NCBI GenBank assembly: GCA_024650045.1
Contig: JANKMU010000006.1
Span: forward strand, 20,183-84,182
DNA: 64,000 bases
Direction: 5' to 3'
Source: Mycoplasmatota bacterium
Lineage (GTDB): Bacteria; Bacillota_I; Bacilli_A; Acholeplasmatales; Acholeplasmataceae
Position numbers and translations under genes: made by a program. The notes under the pieces were generated by a model. The model did no database searches, was not told the origin of the DNA, and saw nothing but the letters and a program-made list of their open reading frames with translations. Each line of letters starts with the position of its first letter. The first letter of the stretch is position 1. Of the stretch, positions 33,100 to 41,884 are shown piece by piece.

Positions 33100-33396
33100 C
33101 TATTCCAAATTTATTTTTAACACAAAAGTACTTTTTGACAAATATTCAATATTAACTTTATCTCCAATTGCAAAGTCACCTAAATAGTAAATATAAAATT
33201 TCTCATCTTCAATTGTAACTATTTTAGCTCGGATGTTATTGTTACCCTCATAATAATATCTCGGTGAATTGTATGCATCTTCAATTAGAGTGATTTCACC
33301 AGATTTACTGATGACATTTGATTCCTTCTCAACTAACAAATAAACCGTTGGCCATATAAGTGCTTTTAATACATACTCTTTATACTGTAATATCAT
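33100..33396 (-). CDS. Small immunity-like protein, paralogue of 34089 product
   Basis: 98 residues from ATG 33396 (GGAG eight bases before). One N-terminal hydrophobic segment (about 8-22) then a soluble domain of about 65 residues. That domain aligns with the end of the 34089 product: both share a GxI-xI start, PR(Y/F)YYE, I(V/I)TI, and IxVGDxVxIxYL-x-S-x-VLxI near the C-terminus. It begins four bases after the orphan tip gene, just as the 34089 gene follows the intact Rhs tip. Immunity function is inferred from this repeated pairing. Confidence 0.7.
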   Translation of the reverse strand: MILQYKEYVLKALIWPTVYLLVEKESNVISKSGEITLIEDAYNSPRYYYEGNNNIRAKIVTIEDEKFYIYYLGDFAIGDKVNIEYLSKSTFVLKINLE

Positions 33397-33400
33397 ATTT

Positions 33401-33925
33401 TCAACTCCAATCATTTGTTAATTTTTCTAGATGCCAATAATAATCACCACCTACTCCAGCCATTGGACCACTTGAAAAAACTATTGATGATGATTTTGCA
33501 TTGTTATTGATATCTCTCGGATCAAAACTATGGTTTATCCCAATAAAATATCCAACTTCACCACTAATGAATGCTCCCGAAAAGCCACCTTTACCATAAT
33601 AATTATAAACTGTTCGTATTGATAGTGAAACACCAGGAATACCTTTGTAACGACCACCATGAAAGTAGTACTCTACATACTCTTCTTGGAAATTTACTAC
33701 TGCTGCTCCACCTGCTTTATAACCAAAAATCGAAAACGAAACATCAATAACTACGGGTTTTTCACTTATGTATTCAGCAGAGGGACTTGTTGAAACAATC
33801 AGTGTTGTTGACATCACAAATATAACTGCTGTTAGAAACAATGTGAAGGAATAACCATTTTGATCAACATACATTACTGTAGTAACGTATTCAAAGATAA
33901 GCATTACGAGTGGAAAAAACTTCAT
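33401..33925 (-). CDS. Orphan Rhs C-terminal tip (displaced toxin-like domain)
   Basis: 174 residues. Residues 1-50 are hydrophobic (MYVDQNGYSFTLFLTAVIFVMS) and contain a DxNGYS-like junction reminiscent of the sequence after an Rhs core. Residues about 57-174 align with the last about 120 residues of the big Rhs protein: VVN(F/L)-x-EEY(V/L)E(Y/F)Y, (P)GVSL/AVSLG, and the ending SSxxxxxGxDYYW-(12)-DW. There is no Rhs core of its own, no good ribosome binding site, and a stop twelve bases upstream. It may be silent DNA for recombination rather than an expressed gene. Confidence 0.65.
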   Translation of the reverse strand: MKFFPLVMLIFEYVTTVMYVDQNGYSFTLFLTAVIFVMSTTLIVSTSPSAEYISEKPVVIDVSFSIFGYKAGGAAVVNFQEEYVEYYFHGGRYKGIPGVSLSIRTVYNYYGKGGFSGAFISGEVGYFIGINHSFDPRDINNNAKSSSIVFSSGPMAGVGGDYYWHLEKLTNDWS

Positions 33926-34088
33926 TCTACATCTCTACCAAGGGGTTTCTTCGATGTACACCAAATTCAAGGGACAATTCACTTCCTTGGTTAAGTATCG
34001 GTATAGAAACTATGTCATTATAATGCTAGACATTACTATGACACTTGAGCATGTATAAAAGAATCAGGTGTAATTTCTTATTGTAGCT

Positions 34089-34544
34089 CTATTCAATAAG
34101 ACTGATCGAAAGCACAACTTTAGAGTTTTCCAGATAATATATCTCAACATTGTCCCCAACTTCGATAGTGCCAATGGTCATACAATAATACTCCACTTCA
34201 TTTATCGTAATTATTTTCGGTATAACCATCTGATCCTCATAGTAGAATCTAGGTGGATCACTTACCGTCCTAATATCCGATATAACTCCTCTCAACTGAA
34301 TAGATTCTGTTGGGTTATCATGCTTGATCTCAGCATTGAAGCCGTTTACACCCGTTACCAACAAAATGGAGGAGAATATACAAGCAAGTAATAATCCAAT
34401 AGCATATAAATTGACTTTGCGATGCTTATTGATATAAATCACTAGAACTGACAAAATTCCAAAAATCATGATTGCAGCAATAATTATTGTCATCAGGGGC
34501 ATTTTATAGAGTTGATTGTAGTAATCGTTATATTCAAAGTTCAT
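34089..34544 (-). CDS. Immunity-like membrane protein of the Rhs locus
   Basis: 151 residues: two membrane helices (about 15-36 and 46-64) and a soluble beta-rich C-terminal domain (about 75-151; GVISDIRTVSDPPRFYYED ... VGDNVEIYYL). It starts one base after the Rhs stop, using a GGGGGAAT site inside the Rhs gene, so expression is coupled. The soluble domain has a paralogue at 33100. Position directly behind a polymorphic-toxin C-terminus is the usual place for an immunity gene; I recognise no known immunity family. Confidence 0.75.
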   Translation of the reverse strand: MNFEYNDYYNQLYKMPLMTIIIAAIMIFGILSVLVIYINKHRKVNLYAIGLLLACIFSSILLVTGVNGFNAEIKHDNPTESIQLRGVISDIRTVSDPPRFYYEDQMVIPKIITINEVEYYCMTIGTIEVGDNVEIYYLENSKVVLSISLIE

Positions 34545-34545
34545 T

Positions 34546-37491
34546 TTAATTCCCCCAATCTATGATCAAGTTTTCATTCCAATAATAATAGTCTCTACCA
34601 TAAGAGATGTTGGGACTTGAGAATTCAACATAATAAGCCTTAACAGCATTGGTATATTTCAAATCTTCATCGACCCCATAGCAATGACCACCACCTACCC
34701 AATAGCCTCCTTCGGTATATTCAAACCATTTTCTATAATCCCCAGGGTTATTGTAATTCTCAAGAACTCCAAGAGAAACTGCTGGACCTTTAGAATAACC
34801 AAATGATGGACCAATATGCGGATAGAACTCAAGGTATTCATCCTCTAGATTTACAACAATGGATATCCCTAATTTAACACTAAATCCTGGAATTATAGGA
34901 ATACCAAAAGATAAATCGACAACAAACTCTTCAGAAATACTTCTTCCAATAGATTTGTATCCATCGGCAACCCATTTCCAGTAATTATATAGCCATTCAG
35001 GTGCGTGTCCGGTTATGTCTGTATACATTACTGGATTGTTTTGACAATATGCATACATATTAGTAGACTGAATATCTCCAAATACTCCTAACAATCCATC
35101 ACTACTAATAAATCTGCCAATCTCAGGATTATAATATCTACTATTCAAGTAATACATACCTATTTCAGAATCATATCGATAACCTCTATAGGTATAGGAA
35201 TTGATTGCTGCTATATGTTCATAGCCAGATGTCACATCAGTTTTAATAATATTACCATAAGCATCGTAAACATAATGAACAACTGTTGTTCCATTTGCAC
35301 TTATGATATGTGATATATCCCCTAATTGATTTCTTAAATAGAAATAATCTTCTTCGTTACTACTTATATTCACATTTGGATCATATGAGAACCCAATGAG
35401 TGTTCCATCGTAGTCATATGTATAAATTATAGCATAAGTTCCATTGGTTTCATAGATGACTTTGTCACCTATTAATGTATACTCAATGGTTTCCGTTAAT
35501 GTAGGTGTGTAATATGAAAATGCATAAAACTCTTTTTGTATACGATATCCTTGATCATTATATTTGTATCTAATTTGGTAAGCAGGTGATGAACTTCCAG
35601 CCATAATCGTTATGTATGTTAATTCTCTACCATTCCAAGATAGATATGCTCCATAGTATATTGTTCCATTATAGAAAAAATTCTTTATATACGTAGGGTT
35701 ACCTTGAGCATCATAGGTATATTCTTGAAGAATTTCTTGTGTTTGAGGAACTCCATTGATATATTCTACTTCTCCATAACTTTCTAGTTGATCTTTCCAT
35801 GTTGAATTATAGTTATATTGAATATGCTCTTGTGGTGTAACAGATGTATCTGTAGGATTCCCAACTTTAAAAACAATTCTAAACTCTATATAATAATACA
35901 TACCATCTGTTGCTGTATAATCTCTATAGTAATAACCTTCTTGATTGACATCCAGATTAGAGTAGATCATATTAGTTGTCATACCTGTAGCAAAACATTG
36001 GTTGACAAAATCATAATAACTAAATGATAGAGATGGGTTTTGTCCTATATTTAGTTCATATATGTCTTGATAGTCTTTAGATCCATTATAATACATCTTG
36101 ACATCCCAATATCCATTATTATACTGATAAAATGGTGGAATAACAATTGGTTCTGAGTCATTTTGTCCATATAAGAAGGTTTTTATATCAGTAATATTCC
36201 CCAAAGAATCATAATAATAATATTTTGTGAAATTGGTATCGCTTAGTATGTTGATTTGATATGCATAATCTCTAGATTCTTCGACGACTAGCTGGTTAAG
36301 CGCATCATACTCATAATTCCTTTTTAATTTAATCGTAGATCCTTCGTAGTAGGATTCACTCGTAATGTTCCCAAGCGTATCATAATTATATGTGTATTTG
36401 TAGTCAACTCCAGCACCATTAATTTCATATATGATTTGATTGATTCGGGTTGTGCTTCCTGAATAGATAAAGCTTTGTTTCGCATTAAATGTATTGATGG
36501 TTAAGTTTATGTATTCTAAACGATATAATGCACTAGATTCATAGTGATAATCCTTAGTAACTTGATTATTCGAACTTGTAGTATAATAGGTTTTATCATA
36601 CAAACTAGATGTTTGAACACAAGTAGATCCATCATATTGAAAACATTCATTATGTGCATAGTTTGTCGCTGTGGAATTTCCATTAATTTCAAAGTATAGA
36701 GAAGTAAGATTACCCGTATCATCATAAATGTATTTGACAATATTACCCTCATGATCAACGACCTGAGTTAAATTTCCGCTCGAATTATATGTGTAATATT
36801 CACTTGTTTTTATGACACCGTTTTCTATTGTGTTATAAACTGCAATTCTACCATTTTGATCATGTTCATAAGAAAATTTTTCATTGAAAGATCCACCTGA
36901 TTTTTTAAACTGGATAGATGAGATTTGATTTTGTTCGTTATACTCAAACTTGATAGCATCTCCATTACCATATGTTTGTTCAGAAAGTTTACTTGTCTCA
37001 TAATTGCTTTTACTCACATAAGTATAGCTCATAAGTGTTTGATTGTTAACTGTAACACTTTCCATTCTTCCTTCTAAATCGTAATTTATCTCATAGTAAT
37101 AGTTTGTACCTAAAATGATTTTCCATAAACGGTCAGATGAATCATACATATACTCAACTAATGCATCCTCATCTCCGGAAGTATAATTTGTGTAGTCTTC
37201 CACCGATACGACCTTTATGAGTTTCCCTTCATTATCATAAATGTAGTGTGTGTCTTGCCCTTTAGCATTTTGAATTGCTTCTAAAAAACCATTTAAAGTG
37301 TTTTGGTGGTATGTTGTTGTATTTCCAAATTCATTGGTTATTGTTGAAACAAATTGACTTAAATGAGTATAAGTCGTTGAGGTTACAAAATAAGATGTCC
37401 AGTCTCCTACATATAAATCTTGAATCTGCCCATAACTATTATAGAGAACAGCTGATGTAACATTGTTATAGGTTACCTCATTGATTCTATC
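34546..37491 (-). CDS. Rhs/YD-repeat protein, C-terminal part (after in-frame TAA)
   Basis: The frame of the upstream 41286-37492 gene continues without any other stop from 37491 to 34546 (981 codons). A GTG at 37203 could restart translation (885 codons). Contents: many YD repeats (YDxxGN), the Rhs core ending RGYRYDSEIGMYYLNSRYYNPEIGRFISSDG around joined residue 2050, a junction TGHAPEW, then a tip of about 160 residues (VVDLSFGIPIIPGFSVKLG ... SYGRDYYYWNENLIIDWGN). The tip has no motif of a known nuclease, deaminase or protease toxin. A paralogous tip lies at 33401. The core makes a shell in characterised Rhs toxins. Confidence 0.85.
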   Translation of the reverse strand, partial: DRINEVTYNNVTSAVLYNSYGQIQDLYVGDWTSYFVTSTTYTHLSQFVSTITNEFGNTTTYHQNTLNGFLEAIQNAKGQDTHYIYDNEGKLIKVVSVEDYTNYTSGDEDALVEYMYDSSDRLWKIILGTNYYYEINYDLEGRMESVTVNNQTLMSYTYVSKSNYETSKLSEQTYGNGDAIKFEYNEQNQISSIQFKKSGGSFNEKFSYEHDQNGRIAVYNTIENGVIKTSEYYTYNSSGNLTQVVDHEGNIVKYIYDDTGNLTSLYFEINGNSTATNYAHNECFQYDGSTCVQTSSLYDKTYYTTSSNNQVTKDYHYESSALYRLEYINLTINTFNAKQSFIYSGSTTRINQIIYEINGAGVDYKYTYNYDTLGNITSESYYEGSTIKLKRNYEYDALNQLVVEESRDYAYQINILSDTNFTKYYYYDSLGNITDIKTFLYGQNDSEPIVIPPFYQYNNGYWDVKMYYNGSKDYQDIYELNIGQNPSLSFSYYDFVNQCFATGMTTNMIYSNLDVNQEGYYYRDYTATDGMYYYIEFRIVFKVGNPTDTSVTPQEHIQYNYNSTWKDQLESYGEVEYINGVPQTQEILQEYTYDAQGNPTYIKNFFYNGTIYYGAYLSWNGRELTYITIMAGSSSPAYQIRYKYNDQGYRIQKEFYAFSYYTPTLTETIEYTLIGDKVIYETNGTYAIIYTYDYDGTLIGFSYDPNVNISSNEEDYFYLRNQLGDISHIISANGTTVVHYVYDAYGNIIKTDVTSGYEHIAAINSYTYRGYRYDSEIGMYYLNSRYYNPEIGRFISSDGLLGVFGDIQSTNMYAYCQNNPVMYTDITGHAPEWLYNYWKWVADGYKSIGRSISEEFVVDLSFGIPIIPGFSVKLGISIVVNLEDEYLEFYPHIGPSFGYSKGPAVSLGVLENYNNPGDYRKWFEYTEGGYWVGGGHCYGVDEDLKYTNAVKAYYVEFSSPNISYGRDYYYWNENLIIDWGN

Positions 37492-40400
37492 TTATGAGTC
37501 TGTTGATATTTCCAATGTAGTCCCATCAAAAAACTGTACTTCGGTTGGTTTCGATGCATAATCTTTGGTTGCATCATAACTATATTCTGTTCTATCACCT
37601 CTAGATGTTTCAACCGCTGTTAAGTTCCCATAAATGCTATTGTATTCATAGTTTGTATATGCGTTTTCAAAGAACACTTGAAGACCGTCAAAATATACTG
37701 ATTCTTCTCCTTTGTATTCAAAGAAAACATTAACCCAATATGTATCTACATCAGGTAAAGTAACCTCGCCATATTGATAATTCCAACCTTCAATTGTTGT
37801 GTCAAAGTCTATATATTCACTTTTGATAATTGTAGCATCATACTCTGGACCCCAAACAAAAACTGCTTCAGAAACAAAATCAACTCTGATTCTGAAATGT
37901 CTATCGTTACCATTATCTAAATCTGATTGTGTTAATGTTGCTGGCACGCCTGATGATCTTGCCCAGGCACCTATGACTAGTTTTCCTTTTTCATCCAACA
38001 TTGAAGTGTCTAAAAATTCAGAAATACTTGTTACTGCTGAACGTGATGCTGTGCTTGACCCTTCTATTTGAATTGCATGGTTTCCCAATATGCTTTTATA
38101 CAAATCATCTATTGTATGCCCGATTTCCGTTCTATAAACATAATCAATATCACTATATGTCCATCCTGGTACATTGCCATAGGAGTCAGCATATTCAAAA
38201 GAAGGATTATCAATCATGTTCGTACGATTATCTACAAATCCTTCATATATTTGTATATTATCGAAAAATGCTCTACCATTTGCATGATTTATTAAAGAAA
38301 TCGTAACTTCTGTATTATCGTTAGAAACAACAAAAGTCATAGTAATTTTTGTCCATTTCTCACTTGGGCTTATATAAGTAACTGTTCCACCTTGATCATG
38401 TCCTTCAACATCAATCCATACATTGCTTGAATTAGTTTCGTTTTTAACATACCCTGTAAGTGTATATGCGTTTGCATCTAAAATAATCGTTTGTTCAAAA
38501 TGTCCAGTGTCAATAGCATTTGCATTAATCATTGCAGAATAAGTTCCAAATAGGACTTCTCTTGTTGATTGAAGATCGCGATCTGGTTCTTGAATCTCTC
38601 CTGTATCATTGTAATATTTCCAATTCACGTCTTGATTGATTCCAGAATACTCAAATCCATGATTATTAATAGGATTGAACAAACTGCTTTGTGGACTCGA
38701 TTGTGAAACTAAACGATGATTATGAATGTAATTTGGTTCACCATCAATAAAAATATAGCTATTTTGTGTGGATTCTGGATTGCTAAATATGTTTGAGTAC
38801 TTATAATATTGAATATTCCCATATTTATCTAGAATATTAACGGTATGGCCAAAATCATCAAACTTATACTGGACAAAATCGTTATTTTGATCAGTAATTA
38901 TCGTTTTTCTCAATGAATAGTCATAAGAAATTTCAGAAAATATACTTGCTCCATAAAAAGCCCTAATCCCTGCTATCTTGTTTGATGTATTATAATCATA
39001 CTCAATTCGCTCATCATCTCCATCATAGGTTGCTAGAATTCTTCCATATGCATCATAGTCATACTTAAGTACTTCATCTACAGTCATCAATAATGTATCA
39101 TCATAATTTTTACTATACTCAACATTAAGTTCATACTGTCCAGAACCGTCTAGTTTAGCTACATAACTGTAATTGACTTCTTCAAGCAAATATGGATTTG
39201 TGCTACTATTTTGATAAATATAAAGTTTAGATTTTGAAATATTACCATTTAAATATGTTATTTCAATTTTATTCCCAGAACTATCTGTAATCTTAGTTAC
39301 TTTTTTAAGATCACTGGTATCCCTGGTTATGTAAATCACCTGATTCGATTCTTCATTGGTTATTGATGCCAAATATCCAGAACTGTTATATTTTTGCTTT
39401 ATATTGTTCTTTGTATATATATAATAACCTGATAAACTTCCGTATACAGTTGATTTATATAATACATTTCCTGAACCATCATCTGCCATATAGCATGTAT
39501 AAACATATGGGTCAGGTGCAGTAATTCTGCTATCACAAGTCGTGGAATGGTAATATACGACATTTCCTGTTGAATCTGTAGATTTGTACAAGCCTATATA
39601 AGAGTCGAATTCAACATAAGAGTTATAAACAATATTCCATCCTTTGAAATATCCATAATTTGATGAGCGATCTTGAATATTGTATGAGAATCCTAAAGAA
39701 AGTGTTTGTCTTTGAGTTGAGTAATTCAAGTCACTTCTTACTATATTGAGTAATCCAGTGAAATCTGAAACATATCCTGTAGAATATTCTCCAATATGTT
39801 GTGAATTATATGTCCAATAATCTTTTATACCTGCAGAATCTATGTAACCAATTTCAATCACAGGATGGTATGTTGAGTTACTATGATCCATAGATCTTAC
39901 AGAATTATAAGCTCCAACATCGCTTTTATCCTTTATAGTAAACCCTGTTGTTCGTGTAACACCAGTTGCATGCCATTCTCTAACTGCCTTTGTTATATTA
40001 AACAAGTAAGTATTAGAAGTGCCTACAACATGATAATCTGTCATAGTTGTTGATATAGTCGGTTTATTGTTCCATGTTGCTGTATTTGAAGAAAAATTTG
40101 AATTGTTTTTATATAAACCGATGGTTCTATCGATTGCACCAATGGATTTTGTTAATTTCAATGTTGAGTATGTGATTTGCTTATTCATGATATGACTTGG
40201 TAAATAAAAATACATTAATCCTCGATACTCACTTGAAGAATTTGATAAAACCATGATTGTAGAAGTAGAATAGTTCGAAGTTGGATTGGCTTGGGATACA
40301 TATGTATCAAAGATTGATATAGCCTGAGTCGAACTATTGATAGTGGGATCAATTGTCACCGGAAAACTTGCTTCTTTTAACCATTCATCATCAATTGTTA

Positions 40401-41286
40401 CTGTGATTTGATATGTGTTCACCTTTGTGTTTTCAACTTTTAATTGAACTAAATCTGTTTCGTTTTCATTAGCGTCAAAAGCATAAAGATTACTAAAATT
40501 GAAGATTTCATCTCCATTATCATTAATAAAAATCACCTGGTCATTTTCTTGAACAAGTGTCAGATTTTTCAGTGAGTATTCAAATGATATTGAGAAATTG
40601 TTTATATATTTTTCAAGAATGATATTTTCTTTTACGTTAGTGCCATTAACTATATATTCTAGGTCAACTCCAGTCATAATATTTCGATATGTTACTTTTT
40701 GTGAAATGTCCGTTAGTTCTTTTAAGTTATTGGATTTAGCATCATTTTTCTCGATATCAATAGATGATTTGTTAATAGAAATAACTCGCCAATCTACTGA
40801 GTATTTATCTAACTCTAATTTGATTCTCTTATTTTCATCAAGCTTTTTTGGTAACTTTATTTTGAAAGCATTTGCTTTATTTGTATATAAATCTGATTTG
40901 CTTTCATAACCAAGCGAGTTATCTATACTTTCAAATGTACCATTTTCATCGTAATGAACAGCATCATTGTAAATAGATACAACATAACTACCATCAACTC
41001 TTTGAAATGTCTTGGTATTATTGGTTCTTAATGAATTCACTTCTCCTAATAATTTGATTTCTGAATAGTCGAAATTAGGATCTATTGTTGCTGGATAATC
41101 TTTCAATGTATCTTGAACATCTATTGGTTCAACAATGTCAGTTGATATTGCATGCAATGCATTCCATGGTACCAAACTTGAGATTTGTCCCAATAAAGCA
41201 AGAAAAACAAGAATCTTCTTGCTAGCATCAAGTAGTCTAACAAAAATTAAAATCTGTTTGTCACTCACAGTTCTTTTTTTGAACAT
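37492..41286 (-). CDS. Secreted Rhs/YD-repeat protein, N-terminal part (ends at in-frame TAA)
   Basis: 1264 codons. Residues 1-45 form a long basic n-region plus a Sec signal (ILVFLALLGQISSLVPWNALHA). Residues about 50-310 are the beta-rich N-terminal region typical of Gram-positive wall/secreted Rhs proteins; about 315-480 a DNRLRE domain (FDTYVSQANPTSNYSTS ... TGFTIKDK). YD repeats begin near 640. About 875-1200 hold two carbohydrate-binding-like beta-sandwich modules (FFDNIQIYEG, VYFDGLQVFFEN). YD repeats resume (NYEYNSIYGNLTAVETSRG) and the frame stops at TAA 37494-37492, then continues open in the same frame. GGGGGTAA precedes ATG 41286. Confidence 0.88.
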   Translation of the reverse strand: MFKKRTVSDKQILIFVRLLDASKKILVFLALLGQISSLVPWNALHAISTDIVEPIDVQDTLKDYPATIDPNFDYSEIKLLGEVNSLRTNNTKTFQRVDGSYVVSIYNDAVHYDENGTFESIDNSLGYESKSDLYTNKANAFKIKLPKKLDENKRIKLELDKYSVDWRVISINKSSIDIEKNDAKSNNLKELTDISQKVTYRNIMTGVDLEYIVNGTNVKENIILEKYINNFSISFEYSLKNLTLVQENDQVIFINDNGDEIFNFSNLYAFDANENETDLVQLKVENTKVNTYQITVTIDDEWLKEASFPVTIDPTINSSTQAISIFDTYVSQANPTSNYSTSTIMVLSNSSSEYRGLMYFYLPSHIMNKQITYSTLKLTKSIGAIDRTIGLYKNNSNFSSNTATWNNKPTISTTMTDYHVVGTSNTYLFNITKAVREWHATGVTRTTGFTIKDKSDVGAYNSVRSMDHSNSTYHPVIEIGYIDSAGIKDYWTYNSQHIGEYSTGYVSDFTGLLNIVRSDLNYSTQRQTLSLGFSYNIQDRSSNYGYFKGWNIVYNSYVEFDSYIGLYKSTDSTGNVVYYHSTTCDSRITAPDPYVYTCYMADDGSGNVLYKSTVYGSLSGYYIYTKNNIKQKYNSSGYLASITNEESNQVIYITRDTSDLKKVTKITDSSGNKIEITYLNGNISKSKLYIYQNSSTNPYLLEEVNYSYVAKLDGSGQYELNVEYSKNYDDTLLMTVDEVLKYDYDAYGRILATYDGDDERIEYDYNTSNKIAGIRAFYGASIFSEISYDYSLRKTIITDQNNDFVQYKFDDFGHTVNILDKYGNIQYYKYSNIFSNPESTQNSYIFIDGEPNYIHNHRLVSQSSPQSSLFNPINNHGFEYSGINQDVNWKYYNDTGEIQEPDRDLQSTREVLFGTYSAMINANAIDTGHFEQTIILDANAYTLTGYVKNETNSSNVWIDVEGHDQGGTVTYISPSEKWTKITMTFVVSNDNTEVTISLINHANGRAFFDNIQIYEGFVDNRTNMIDNPSFEYADSYGNVPGWTYSDIDYVYRTEIGHTIDDLYKSILGNHAIQIEGSSTASRSAVTSISEFLDTSMLDEKGKLVIGAWARSSGVPATLTQSDLDNGNDRHFRIRVDFVSEAVFVWGPEYDATIIKSEYIDFDTTIEGWNYQYGEVTLPDVDTYWVNVFFEYKGEESVYFDGLQVFFENAYTNYEYNSIYGNLTAVETSRGDRTEYSYDATKDYASKPTEVQFFDGTTLEISTDS

Positions 41287-41426
41287 ATTTAATTACCCCC
41301 GCGTAATTTTATAAAACTCTATATTCTCATTTTATCATTATAAAATACTCATTAAAAGGGCGTATATGTCCTATGTTTTAGTCAATTAGTTCAAAAATCG
41401 TATCTTCTTATCACTTAAAAAACAAA

Positions 41427-41467
41427 AAAACTCATAACACAGCTAAACAGCTAACATTAAGAGTTTT
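41427..41467 (-). terminator. Possible terminator between the cold-shock and Rhs genes
   Basis: Arms AAAACTC / GAGTTTT with an inner AGCT/AGCT stem; T7 follows on the minus strand. The rest of 41287-41587 shows only the Rhs leader and the cold-shock terminator. Confidence 0.45.
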
Positions 41468-41553
41468 ACACGTTTTTCAACTTGAAATCCATAAATTAAA
41501 TAATATTTATTTTCATGATGATATATTCAATTGAAATCCCATAAAAATAGAAG

Positions 41554-41573
41554 GGGGACTCTTGCGAGTCCCC
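41554..41573 (-). terminator. Terminator of the cold-shock gene
   Basis: GC-rich stem GGGGACTC / GAGTCCCC with a 4-base loop and a T-rich minus-strand tail. Confidence 0.88.
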
Positions 41574-41587
41574 ATTACCTTTTTAAA

Positions 41588-41785
41588 TTATACTTTAATT
41601 ACGTTAGCCGCTTGTTGTCCGCGGTCGCCGTCTTTAACATCAAATTCTACTTGGTCGCCTTCTGCTAATGTTTTGTATCCTTCAGTTTGAATTGCACTAA
41701 AGTGTACAAAAATGTCTTTCCCGTCAGCTGATGAGATAAATCCATATCCCTTGTCAGCGTCAAACCATTTTACTACGCCTTTCAT
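41588..41785 (-). CDS. Cold-shock protein (CspA family)
   Basis: 65-residue single cold-shock domain that binds single-stranded nucleic acid as an RNA chaperone. RNP1 KGYGFI and RNP2 DIFVHF are both intact ([17 protein letters not shown] ...). ATG 41785 follows AAAAGGAG; ten upstream in-frame codons are excluded by that site. The leader from the predicted promoter is only about 45 bases, shorter than in cold-inducible cspA. Confidence 0.96.
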   Translation of the reverse strand: MKGVVKWFDADKGYGFISSADGKDIFVHFSAIQTEGYKTLAEGDQVEFDVKDGDRGQQAANVIKV

Positions 41786-41831
41786 TTTGAATCTCCTTTT
41801 AATATAACTTAGCAACTTAATGCCTATTTAC

Positions 41832-41860
41832 ATTATACACAACCGAAGTATGAATTACAA
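41832..41860 (-). promoter_or_regulatory. Cold-shock gene promoter
   Basis: Minus strand -35 TTGTAA (41860-41855), 17-base spacer, -10 TATAAT (41837-41832). Confidence 0.65.
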
Positions 41861-41884
41861 GGAAATAAGACAAATAAGTGAAGT

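Noticed and set aside
33926..34088. Possible short coding frame between the orphan tip and the first immunity-like gene
   Set aside because: Three-frame reading gives only short stop-bounded peptides without a recognisable motif.
34546..37203. Independent Rhs gene starting at GTG 37203
   Set aside because: The same frame is open upstream to the TAA at 37492 with continuous YD repeats and no signal peptide follows the GTG, so it is the downstream half of one interrupted gene. A restart there is possible but not a separate gene.
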